Shown here piece by piece: positions 13,530 through 20,233 of a stretch of 20,233 bases of DNA (within the stretch, counting starts at the first letter, position 1; every line of letters starts with the position of its first letter). This stretch comes from Bacillota bacterium (GTDB lineage: Bacteria; Bacillota; Clostridia; Acetivibrionales; DSM-1351): assembly GCA_023436515.1 (NCBI GenBank), contig JAEZIV010000243.1, forward strand, positions 1 through 20,233, written 5' to 3'. Position numbers and translations under genes: made by a program. The notes below the pieces were generated by a model. The model had not been told where the DNA came from, did not search any database, and saw only the letters and a program-made list of their open reading frames with translations.

Positions 13530-15764
13530 TTATTCTGTCTTAAATCTATCAAGCTCCAGATTCAGTGCTGAAGAAAGTTCATTTAGGTCTGTCGCATGCT
13601 TTGCTAGTTCCTCAGCAGATGCCATCTGTTGTTCGGTACTTGCGGATATTTCCTGAGTAGTAGCTGCCGATTCCTCTGCAACCGCTGATATGTTCTCCAT
13701 TGACTCCAGTACCTTATCCTTGGATTTCATAATATTGTCAACTGATTTCTCAGTTCTTTCAATATTTGCTATAACCTCTTCCATAGCCTTAAATACTGTT
13801 GTAAACATTTTCTCCGTTTCACCAACCGCAATTATCTGTTCGCTTACAACGACATTTGAATTCATAACTTCCTGAACAGTTTCATTTGTTTTCTTACCTA
13901 TTGAAGATAGGATAGCGCTAATACTGCTGGTAAATTCCTTGGACTGTTCTGCAAGCTTCTTAACCTCGTTTGCAACAACGGCGAAACCTCTTCCGGCCTC
14001 TCCGGCGCGGGCAGCTTCAATTGATGCATTCAGTGAGAGAAGATTTGTTTGTTCGGAAATTCCGATCATTATCTTAAGAATCTTCTGGATTTCTTTCATA
14101 CTGTTACTCAGGTCGGTAATATTTTCAGAAACCCTGCTTGTAGTTTCACTAACCTGATTTGACTTGATATTAAGAGCATTTATAGTCTTTGCTGCATCTT
14201 CATTGAGATTGTTTATTTGATTTGCAATCTTTATAACCTGAGATACATCATCCCCAACTAAGGTAATCCCCTCAGAAAGCTTGTCCATATGTCCAACGCT
14301 CTCATTTATTTCATTTGCCTGGTCAGTAGCACCCTTTGCTATTTGCTCAACAGTTACAGAAACCTGCTCAGATGCAGTATAAGCGGCTTCAGAAGATGAA
14401 GTAATCTTACTTGCAGCAGCTACAACATTTGCCGAGGTTCTTCTTACCTGTGAAATAAGTGAATTGATGTTTGAAAGCATATCATTGAAGTTATTGCATA
14501 CCTCTCCAATTTCATCCCTTCCATAATCATTAACCTGACTTGTTAAATCCCCTTCTTTTGCTTTCTTCATAATAAGCACGAGCCTGTTAAGTGGGTTAGC
14601 AACGCTTCTTGAAATAATAAAGCATAACAATATAGCAAACACTATACACACAAAGCCGATAATAATTATGTTTGTTCTAAGTGAGTTGGCTTCACTATTC
14701 AAAAACTCATAGTCCACCATAGTGACAAGATACCAATCCTTATTTTCTGCTATCTGCGAGTACGAGAGGAGAAAAGACTTGCTATTAATATCAATCTTTG
14801 TATTCCCTGTTTTTCTTTCCTCAAACTTTACTTTGTCGGTCTGTTTCTGAACGACTATACTATGTACCTTTTCTCCAACGACCTTTGATACATCATTTGC
14901 TGCGTTCAGCGGATATTCCTCAGTATCTCTTGAGGATATAATATTACCCTTTGAATCTACAATAAATATAGGAAACTCCTTACCGGTTTTACTATCCTTT
15001 CCGATATCTAGCTTGCTGAAAGCACCTGATAAATAATTCTCGTGAGGTATAATAACTATTTTGGCAGCAACTTTACCAGTGGCCATATGCTTCATATTTC
15101 TCTGGAAACCCAGCATAGTCTTGTCTTTACCGGAGTTCACAACATCGATCATGCTCCAGGTAATTTCGTTCAGATCTTTCTTTGACAAAGGTGTGATATC
15201 CACCTTTAGGTCTCCTACACTATAAATCTCCGAGGTCATAAAGTCATCTCCTCGAAGAATTGCCGCATAGGCTATATCCTTAACAGTTGCAAACTTATTA
15301 ACAAGCATTGCTGTTACATCCCTAGACTGTTGAAGCTTTTCAAAGTCATCAGTAGGTTCGGCTGCTATAACATCCTGTACCGTTAAGGATGTGCCAATAT
15401 CAAGTATATAGCCTTCCATACGGGATACTTCCTTGGCTAAAATCACGCTTGTCTGCCCGGTCACCAATTTGGAATAACCCTCAACCTTATTGTCTATTGT
15501 TTTTATGGAACTACTGTATGAGAACACACCGGTTACTAAGAGTACTACAACAAGCACAAGTATGAAGGATGCGATTAGTCTGGTTTGAATTTTGAGGTTG
15601 CGAAGTATAGATGTGTTATCGACTAAGCCTCCTATTTTCGACAATTTCCCATTGGAGGCTGATTTGTTACCGCCTGATTTGAAAACTTTTTTTATAAACA
15701 ATAAAGCCGCTGAAGCCCCGGAAGTAATGAATGACTTGGTCTTTAAAATGATAGGCTTAATCAT
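13530..15764 (-). CDS. Methyl-accepting chemotaxis protein with dCache-like sensor
   Basis: This transmembrane chemoreceptor of 744 residues signals to CheA/CheW. A basic N-terminal cytosolic segment of about 60 residues precedes TM1 (about 63-84). A large extracellular region of about 280 residues, with the spacing of a double Cache sensor, follows; it includes [20 protein letters not shown] and [13 protein letters not shown]2 is about 365-385, a HAMP domain about 387-438, then a long helical signalling domain. The kinase-contacting tip reads [20 protein letters not shown], then [19 protein letters not shown] (about 570-608). Methylation-type helices with [13 protein letters not shown] lie near the C-terminus. 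No CheR-tethering pentapeptide is seen. GAGGAG is seven bases before the ATG. The ligand is unknown. The N-terminal extension is unusual for the family. Confidence 0.95.
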   Translation of the reverse strand: MIKPIILKTKSFITSGASAALLFIKKVFKSGGNKSASNGKLSKIGGLVDNTSILRNLKIQTRLIASFILVLVVVLLVTGVFSYSSSIKTIDNKVEGYSKLVTGQTSVILAKEVSRMEGYILDIGTSLTVQDVIAAEPTDDFEKLQQSRDVTAMLVNKFATVKDIAYAAILRGDDFMTSEIYSVGDLKVDITPLSKKDLNEITWSMIDVVNSGKDKTMLGFQRNMKHMATGKVAAKIVIIPHENYLSGAFSKLDIGKDSKTGKEFPIFIVDSKGNIISSRDTEEYPLNAANDVSKVVGEKVHSIVVQKQTDKVKFEERKTGNTKIDINSKSFLLSYSQIAENKDWYLVTMVDYEFLNSEANSLRTNIIIIGFVCIVFAILLCFIISRSVANPLNRLVLIMKKAKEGDLTSQVNDYGRDEIGEVCNNFNDMLSNINSLISQVRRTSANVVAAASKITSSSEAAYTASEQVSVTVEQIAKGATDQANEINESVGHMDKLSEGITLVGDDVSQVIKIANQINNLNEDAAKTINALNIKSNQVSETTSRVSENITDLSNSMKEIQKILKIMIGISEQTNLLSLNASIEAARAGEAGRGFAVVANEVKKLAEQSKEFTSSISAILSSIGKKTNETVQEVMNSNVVVSEQIIAVGETEKMFTTVFKAMEEVIANIERTEKSVDNIMKSKDKVLESMENISAVAEESAATTQEISASTEQQMASAEELAKHATDLNELSSALNLELDRFKTE

Positions 15765-15823
15765 TTTTCTCTCCTCACAATCCCCTTTGAATTTAGTGAT
15801 TCGACACTATTCTCTATATTTCT

Positions 15824-15852
15824 ATAATACTTCACCCCATCCCATTAATCAA
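15824..15852 (-). promoter_or_regulatory. Sigma-A-like promoter for the chemoreceptor gene
   Basis: TTGATT (15852-15847), a 17-base spacer and TATTAT (15829-15824) on the minus strand, about 60 bases before the start codon. No sigma-D-type motility promoter was seen. Confidence 0.6.
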
Positions 15853-15934
15853 GTAAAATATTACATCCCATTCCAGAATTTAAACATTCAATTTATGAAT
15901 TGTGACCATACAAGTTTTTAGCTACACGTAACAC

Positions 15935-15988
15935 AAAAAGCTGAGATTTACCCCCTTGTCACTCAGGACAAGTCAGCAAATCTCAGCT
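15935..15988 (-). terminator. Rho-independent terminator of the alarmone synthetase gene
   Basis: AGCTGAGATTT (15988-15978 on the minus strand) pairs with AAATCTCAGCT (15949-15939). An inner CTTGTC/GACAAG pairing is present, and TTTTT follows. It lies 24 bases beyond the stop codon of the synthetase. Confidence 0.9.
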
Positions 15989-16011
15989 CAAATTTATATG
16001 CTTATTTAGCT

Positions 16012-16713
16012 TTATGTATCATTATCTGAATCTGAACTATACTGTTCAATAGTCTTGTATATTCTTTGCATTCTACGATCTGTATCCGCTATGGTGTCGG
16101 CACATTGCTGCAGCTCTTCTACTACAGAAGGTGGAATTTCATCTATATTCTTATATTTTAGCTGATGCTCAAGACTGGCCCAGAAATCCATGGCAATAGT
16201 CCTGATCTGTATTTCTACAGGAACTGTCTCCTTTCCGCTGGAGAAAAACACTGGTACCTTAACTACTAAATGTAGGCTTCGGTATCCATTCTGCTTTGGA
16301 TTCTTGATATAATCCGTTTCTCTTATAAGTTCAATATCGTCCTGCTGAGTCAGCATCTTTGCAATAACATATATATCCTCTATATAGTAGCAAACAACCC
16401 TGATACCTGCAATGTCATGAAGGTTTGCCTTTGCTGATTCGATGCTGATATCCAGCTCCTTTCTGCTTAGCTTTTCATATATACTCTTTATCGATTTGAT
16501 TCGGCTTTGCATATTGTGAATTGGATTTCTCTTATGTATCATCTGGAATTCATCGTCCAGTATTTCAAGCTTTGTACTTATTTCACGAGTTGCCGACTGA
16601 TACAAATGCTGCAACTCTAAAAAACTCCTCCTGAGTGCTTGCACATCATCAGAATTTAGCATTTGTTCGAGTCCATTAAGAGAAGTTACTGCTGTTTTCC
16701 TTTTCATGACCAT
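16012..16713 (-). CDS. Small alarmone synthetase, RelA/SpoT domain (RelQ/RelP-type)
   Basis: This stand-alone (p)ppGpp synthetase of 233 residues transfers pyrophosphate from ATP to GDP or GTP. It has a single RelA_SpoT synthetase domain and lacks the HD hydrolase, TGS and ACT domains of long Rel proteins. Motifs are MQSRIKSIKSIYEKL (about 68-82), DIAGIRVVCYYIEDIY (100-115), DYIKNPKQNGYRSLHLVV (134-151) and VEIQIRTIAMDFWASLEHQL (166-185). The glutamate of EIQIR is the conserved catalytic residue. A long N-terminal helical region and a C-terminal helix resemble tetrameric RelQ/RelP enzymes. The start is ATG 16713 with GGGAG ten bases upstream; a second ATG at 16707 is less well placed. It is apparently a single-gene unit with its own terminator. 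RelQ versus RelP was not resolved. Confidence 0.93.
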   Translation of the reverse strand: MVMKRKTAVTSLNGLEQMLNSDDVQALRRSFLELQHLYQSATREISTKLEILDDEFQMIHKRNPIHNMQSRIKSIKSIYEKLSRKELDISIESAKANLHDIAGIRVVCYYIEDIYVIAKMLTQQDDIELIRETDYIKNPKQNGYRSLHLVVKVPVFFSSGKETVPVEIQIRTIAMDFWASLEHQLKYKNIDEIPPSVVEELQQCADTIADTDRRMQRIYKTIEQYSSDSDNDT

Positions 16714-16983
16714 CTATTCGGTTCTCCCTTTCCATGGTAATATACATGAATTATATACGATGAAGGTGATTTCTTATTTACATTAATATTATACCTATGT
16801 ATTTTAAAATAAGTATGAAGTTTTTATTAATAAATAATTAACATTTAATACATAGCCTTGAATAACCCCCCCAAACATGCCAATATATCTGCATTGTGAA
16901 CTGATTCATTATTACCCACGGCAAAGGTTCCATGAATTACCTTCATGGAACCCCAAAATCAAATTATATTTGTTCTATTTTGT
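16714..16983. other. AT-rich gap upstream of the alarmone synthetase gene
   Basis: This region contains the leader of the alarmone synthetase gene and the end of the xylanase unit. TATAAT-like hexamers occur on the minus strand near 16740-16795, but none has a convincing partner hexamer. The hairpin at 16926-16952 is listed separately. No gene is seen. Confidence 0.4.
16926..16952 (-). terminator. Perfect 11-pair hairpin after the xylanase gene
   Basis: GGTTCCATGAA (16926-16936) and TTCATGGAACC (16942-16952) pair perfectly around a five-base loop, about 30 bases beyond the xylanase stop. The minus strand continues with only TTT, so it is a terminator by position but weak in its U-tract. Confidence 0.6.
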
Positions 16984-18228
16984 CTATAAGCTTAGTGTAC
17001 AAGACTCCTGTGCCTTATCAATGGTAAATGGAAGCTTGCTGCCATCACATTCAAGCTCATACTCACCCATAAAGCCCTCTGCTGTCAGTTTCCCCGTTTC
17101 ATCTGTTACTAGGGTATATTCTCCGGTCCACCACTTTCCTTTAATAAGGTTGTAAAGCTCGTTATATATAGGCTTAACTCTGTTATCCTTTGTCAGCAAG
17201 CCTGAAGGTGCTCCTAACCACATTCCATCAGTAAAATCCCACCAGGTGATGGAGTCAACGTTAGGATGGTTAAATAAGGTTGTATAGTGGGTTACAGCTT
17301 CTCTTGCCTGACGTTCCTCTCCTTCCGGTGTGGTTGGCCACTCCGGTATCTGGTAGTCGTTAAGGTCCTCGATTTCGGGCGGCATTATATGTCCAGAAAC
17401 CAAAGTGTTTTCGGTAAAATGTATGGGCAGTTTGAAGCGTGAGAATCTCTCAAGTATCTCCATAGTTCTTTCAACACCAATATAACCCTGATGCATGTGC
17501 GTTTGAATACCTATAGCATCAATGGGTATACCTGCCTCAAGCAGACCTTCTAATAGGATATCATAGGATTCTGACAGGTTAAAATCATTTATTAGCAGTG
17601 TAGATCCGGGATTAGCTTCTTTTGCAGCCTTAAATACCTCTCGTACAAGGTTTATTCTCCCCATTTCTTTGCATATTCGGGTTATCCCATTATCGTACTT
17701 ATCGAATATTGGCATTATCACTACTTCATTTATGACATCCCACATATCTACTAATCCCTTGAACTCAGTTACTTCTCTATTTATACGATTCAATTGAGTC
17801 TTGAGAATATCCTGGTTACTCATTTCCATAAGCCAATCGGCACAAACAGTATGCCAGCACAGGGGATGTCCCTTTAGCTTAAGCCCCTTTGCCTTTAGCA
17901 TTTCAGCCCCACGTCTGAGTCGCTTGGTTTCAGGCTTTCCTTTTTCTCTTTCAAAATTCCCCCAGTAAAAGGGAAGAGTTGCAAAGTTGAAAATATTACA
18001 GAACTTTTCAATCCGTTCCCCAACCTTTTGCTTTATCTCACCTTCAAGATCGTCATAAAACAATGAACTGAACTCAGATCCACCAAAAAGGAATTTGTGA
18101 TTTGTCTGTCTAACCTTTACTTCCTTGTTCGCAATTGGATTACCCTCCGGGCCGACCAGCTTTATTTCTCTTTTACCTATTCTGTGCTTAAGCTTGTCAT
18201 CCGCAACTACTTTATTGTCTGAATACAT
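16984..18228 (-). CDS. GH10 family endo-1,4-beta-xylanase-like enzyme, not secreted
   Basis: This retaining glycoside hydrolase of family 10 probably acts on xylan or xylo-oligosaccharides. It has 414 residues from the chosen start. An N-terminal beta module of about 45 residues (REIKLVGPEGNPIANKEVKV) leads into the TIM barrel. Barrel motifs are LPFYWGNFE and KGHPLCWH, then WDVINEV with the acid/base Glu near 168, and HFTEN with the nucleophile Glu near 273. WWDFTDG closes the barrel. A short C-terminal beta segment, TLVTDETGKLTAEGFMGEYE, follows. No signal peptide, dockerin or carbohydrate-binding module is visible, so it is probably cytosolic. ATG 18240 is in frame without a ribosome site; GGAGG lies five bases before ATG 18228, which is preferred. 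It follows the deacetylase gene on the same strand. Its motifs diverge from secreted GH10 enzymes, so the substrate is uncertain. Confidence 0.88.
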   Translation of the reverse strand: MYSDNKVVADDKLKHRIGKREIKLVGPEGNPIANKEVKVRQTNHKFLFGGSEFSSLFYDDLEGEIKQKVGERIEKFCNIFNFATLPFYWGNFEREKGKPETKRLRRGAEMLKAKGLKLKGHPLCWHTVCADWLMEMSNQDILKTQLNRINREVTEFKGLVDMWDVINEVVIMPIFDKYDNGITRICKEMGRINLVREVFKAAKEANPGSTLLINDFNLSESYDILLEGLLEAGIPIDAIGIQTHMHQGYIGVERTMEILERFSRFKLPIHFTENTLVSGHIMPPEIEDLNDYQIPEWPTTPEGEERQAREAVTHYTTLFNHPNVDSITWWDFTDGMWLGAPSGLLTKDNRVKPIYNELYNLIKGKWWTGEYTLVTDETGKLTAEGFMGEYELECDGSKLPFTIDKAQESCTLSL

Positions 18229-18389
18229 TTCAACCTCCATTTCGCTGCCGGGCAGCTATAGAATAATAGTTATGTGGTTAAGGATGACCGGACCATAATA
18301 GCTTCCCATGCCAGCATCCAATAATTACATTATCATAAAATTTTTATCAGGCAATGTACTTTTATATACAAATAATGCATTATTTTGTA
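18229..18389. other. Gap between deacetylase and xylanase genes, with palindromes
   Basis: AATAATGCATTATT (18371-18384) is a perfect palindrome within a longer inverted repeat (18367-18389), directly after the deacetylase stop. A weaker inverted repeat pairs TTATG-GGT with ACCATAA near 18269-18298. Neither has a T-run. They could be an operator for the xylanase gene or a partial terminator. No clear promoter was assigned. Confidence 0.35.
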
Positions 18390-19184
18390 CTAAAAATTTG
18401 CTGTCTCCCCCGCCTTAAGCTCAATAATATCATTCTCGGTTCCAAGCCAAACGGATATTGCCGAAGGATTATAAACCTGAGTCAGGTCGGTATTATAAAT
18501 CAATTTTCTAACTGCTGAAATATAATCTGCCAGCTGGATGTTGGTTGCATACCACACTTCAGGGTCTCCTGCTGCCTCAGAACAGAAGTTTTCGATTAGT
18601 TCCCAATTATTCTCCCTTTCAAACTCAAAACTATGTCCCCACACATACATAAGTGGCAGATTACCCCAGGTATGTCTGGTTTTAAAGGTGTTCAGCCTGT
18701 TCATCAAATCGTCGCCGTGATGACAGGTAGGGTGCCATTGCATTAAATCCCCCGGAAGATCAAAGCCACGGGTTGAGTTAACTGTTCTGGAATATACTAT
18801 TCCAAGGCCTTGCATGGCATCAATGCTTTCTTTATGATAAACACCAAAGGGATATGACATACCTCTTACTATGTAACCGGCAAGCCTTTCAAGGTTTCGT
18901 CTGTCCTCCCATATTTCATGCACAAGCCTGTCCTGAGAAAGGTGTATAAGGTATGGATGTGTAACCGTATGGCAGGAAATTTCATGACCCATGAATAGTT
19001 CATTAACCTCCTCTGGGGTAATGAAGCCGGGCTTCCCAAGAGTACCTGAATTCAAATGAAAAGTTCCCTTAATATTGTATTTATTAAAAATATCAACCAG
19101 CTTACGATCAAATATCTGTCCGTCATCATAGCTCATGGTCAGTGCCTTTTTCTTTCCGTCCGGATAAAATGTTTTGATATTCAT
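18390..19184 (-). CDS. Polysaccharide deacetylase (CE4/NodB homology), not secreted
   Basis: This metal-dependent carbohydrate esterase of family 4, with 264 residues, removes N- or O-acetyl groups from a polysaccharide. Motif 1 is SYDDG (base Asp20, metal Asp21). Motif 2 is HEISCHTVTHPY (metal ligands His72 and His76). Motif 3 is RGMSYPFGVY, near residue 107. The C-terminal 40 residues, from VYNPSAISVW to ELKAGET, look like a small beta appendix. No signal peptide or membrane anchor is visible, unlike most peptidoglycan or chitin deacetylases. AAAGGA lies nine bases before the ATG. It lies upstream of the GH10 gene on the same strand, so the pair may act on acetylated xylan fragments. The substrate is inferred from the neighbour only. 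Confidence 0.85.
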   Translation of the reverse strand: MNIKTFYPDGKKKALTMSYDDGQIFDRKLVDIFNKYNIKGTFHLNSGTLGKPGFITPEEVNELFMGHEISCHTVTHPYLIHLSQDRLVHEIWEDRRNLERLAGYIVRGMSYPFGVYHKESIDAMQGLGIVYSRTVNSTRGFDLPGDLMQWHPTCHHGDDLMNRLNTFKTRHTWGNLPLMYVWGHSFEFERENNWELIENFCSEAAGDPEVWYATNIQLADYISAVRKLIYNTDLTQVYNPSAISVWLGTENDIIELKAGETANF

Positions 19185-19241
19185 ATTCAGGTTCCTTTCT
19201 TTGTTCCTTTTTATTTGATAATTTTGGAATTCTACGATTTA

Positions 19242-19271
19242 ATAATAATTCCCTTTTATGGTAGCAGTCAA
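19242..19271 (-). promoter_or_regulatory. Promoter for the deacetylase gene
   Basis: TTGACT (19271-19266), an 18-base spacer and TATTAT (19247-19242) on the minus strand, about 58 bases before the start codon. Its -35 abuts the direct repeat at 19272-19289. Confidence 0.6.
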
Positions 19272-19289
19272 TAGGAATTATAGGAATTA
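19272..19289. repeat. Tandem direct repeat of TAGGAATTA between divergent promoters
   Basis: TAGGAATTA occurs twice without spacing (19272-19280 and 19281-19289). It lies immediately upstream of the deacetylase -35 box and about 20 bases before the -35 of the divergent hydrolase promoter. Tandem placement at one helical face is typical of regulator sites. The regulator is unknown. Confidence 0.5.
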
Positions 19290-19308
19290 ACTGACATGCC
19301 CTAGTTTA

Positions 19309-19337
19309 TTGCCCAGACAGGCCTTTCATAGTATAAT
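19309..19337 (+). promoter_or_regulatory. Sigma-A promoter for the alpha/beta hydrolase gene
   Basis: TTGCCC (19309-19314), a 17-base spacer and a perfect TATAAT (19332-19337). Transcription would start near 19344, giving a leader of about 38 bases. Confidence 0.75.
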
Positions 19338-19381
19338 ACAAGTATTACGGGGTCTCTAGTCCCTCTGTCAGGGGGTTATAA

Positions 19382-20233
19382 ATGAAAATGTTTTATAAGC
19401 TTTTATCAGCATTTCTTATAATAATATTTACTTTAAATATTGTTATAAGCTTTTATTTTTACAATATGTCGGTAGCAAGAAATAAAAAGGATTTCCTTGC
19501 CAACGATAGCGCTTTAAGGGGAGAAACTCCCGCTGAAGACAATGTGTCTGAAGAGCAAGCTATATCGGTAAATGCGGAGGTTTTCTCTGCTTCTCCGGAG
19601 GATACTGTGGAAATTGACTGGTTCAACAAGCAGCCTTATGAGGAGGTTTCAATTACCTCAGAGGATGGTCTGATGCTCACCGGTTATTATCTTGAAGCAG
19701 AAACGCCAACAAATAATACAGCTATATTGGCCCATGGTTATTCTTCCCAAGGCACCTACATGGGTTCTTATGCCAAAATCTATTATGATATGGGTTACAA
19801 TGTCCTACTTCCCGATGACAGAGGTCACGGAAAGAGTGAAGGCAGCTATATTGGTTTTGGCTGGGTTGATAGGAAGGATTACTTAGGATGGATTGACTTC
19901 ATTTTAAATAGAGTCGGAGAAGCATCCCAGATTGTCCTTCACGGAGTGTCTATGGGTGGGGCAACAGTTTTAATGGTCAGTGGAGAAGTATTACCTGAAG
20001 CTGTTAAGGCTATTGTTTCTGACTGCTCCTACACCTCTGTTCATGACGAACTAAAATATCAGCTCAAAAGGCTGTACAAGCTTCCCTCCTTTCCAATACT
20101 GAACAGCACAAGCCTTTTGACAAAGCTTCGCGCAGGCTACTCCTTTAAAGAAGCTTCAGCTCTGGAACAGGTTAAAAAAAGTAATACTCCGACTCTTTTT
20201 ATTCATGGTGGCGCGGATAAATTTGTTCCCTAC
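19382..20233 (+). CDS. Membrane-anchored alpha/beta hydrolase, 3'-truncated by window edge
   Basis: The frame from ATG 19382 stays open to the last base, giving 284 residues with no stop, so the gene continues outside the window. The N-terminus MKMFYKLLSAFLIIIFTLNI continues into VISFYFYN, a single membrane anchor or uncleaved signal. An acidic linker follows, then an alpha/beta hydrolase domain. HGYSSQG (oxyanion region) and DDRGHGKSEG precede the nucleophile elbow HGVSMGG. IVSDCSYTS and IHGGADKFVP, with the probable catalytic Asp, come next; the catalytic His would lie beyond the edge. The layout resembles YqkD/Bem46-like hydrolases of Bacillus and clostridia. AGGGGGT lies six bases before the ATG. 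The substrate is unknown. It is divergent from the deacetylase gene. Confidence 0.88.
   Translation, partial: MKMFYKLLSAFLIIIFTLNIVISFYFYNMSVARNKKDFLANDSALRGETPAEDNVSEEQAISVNAEVFSASPEDTVEIDWFNKQPYEEVSITSEDGLMLTGYYLEAETPTNNTAILAHGYSSQGTYMGSYAKIYYDMGYNVLLPDDRGHGKSEGSYIGFGWVDRKDYLGWIDFILNRVGEASQIVLHGVSMGGATVLMVSGEVLPEAVKAIVSDCSYTSVHDELKYQLKRLYKLPSFPILNSTSLLTKLRAGYSFKEASALEQVKKSNTPTLFIHGGADKFVPY

Noticed and set aside
13291..13656. Plus-strand open frame across the amidase start and the chemoreceptor end
   Set aside because: It spans a promoter, a terminator and parts of two conserved genes on the other strand; not coding.

Overview
The window looks like chromosomal DNA of an anaerobic low-GC Firmicute in the Clostridia. 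A Ruminiclostridium-like cellulolytic clostridium is my best guess. The basis is protein flavour (clostridial-type TrpA, CwlD-like amidase, small alarmone synthetase, GH10/CE4 carbohydrate enzymes), strong GGAGG ribosome sites, AT-rich sigma-A promoters and T-tailed terminators. No species can be fixed from sequence reading alone. There is no rRNA, tRNA, CRISPR array, insertion sequence or phage gene.

Layout. (1) 2-1718 (+): the end of a trp operon, a 5'-truncated trpB overlapping trpA. (2) 6263-1881 (-): a glycan cassette with a sugar-nucleotide SDR epimerase/dehydratase, two tandem paralogous GT-B-like proteins with almost no spacing, then a UDP-N-acetylhexosamine 6-dehydrogenase. (3) 6537-8041: an aldo/keto reductase (-) behind a textbook MerR-type 19-bp-spacer promoter, divergent from a merR gene (+) broken by one in-frame TAG. 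(4) 8151-10440 (-): a eukaryotic-type hexokinase with its own promoter, preceded by an unrecognised protein that may hold two PH-like domains. (5) 10614-12377 (+): amt-glnK behind a long structured leader that resembles an ANTAR-controlled transcription antitermination site. (6) 16713-12500 (-): a lipoprotein N-acetylmuramoyl-L-alanine amidase, a dCache-type chemoreceptor and a small (p)ppGpp synthetase, each apparently a separate unit. (7) 19184-16984 (-): a CE4 polysaccharide deacetylase and a GH10 xylanase-like enzyme, both without signal peptides. (8) 19382 to the edge (+): a membrane-anchored alpha/beta hydrolase, cut by the window end.

How the genes work together. trpB/trpA form the tryptophan synthase complex. 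The SDR, dehydrogenase and GT-like pair probably make and transfer modified sugars for a surface or spore glycan. Amt and the PII protein form the usual ammonium-uptake pair, here apparently controlled at the level of leader RNA. The deacetylase/xylanase pair suggests processing of acetylated xylo-oligosaccharides inside the cell.

The most interesting points are the amt leader, with two hairpins sharing the hexaloop AATGAC (the A1/G4 pattern of ANTAR targets) around an intrinsic terminator, the amber-interrupted MerR regulator facing an intact MerR-type promoter, and the tandem GT-like paralogs. Several genes have ribosome sites lying inside the longest open frame, so their real starts are downstream of the first possible codon.
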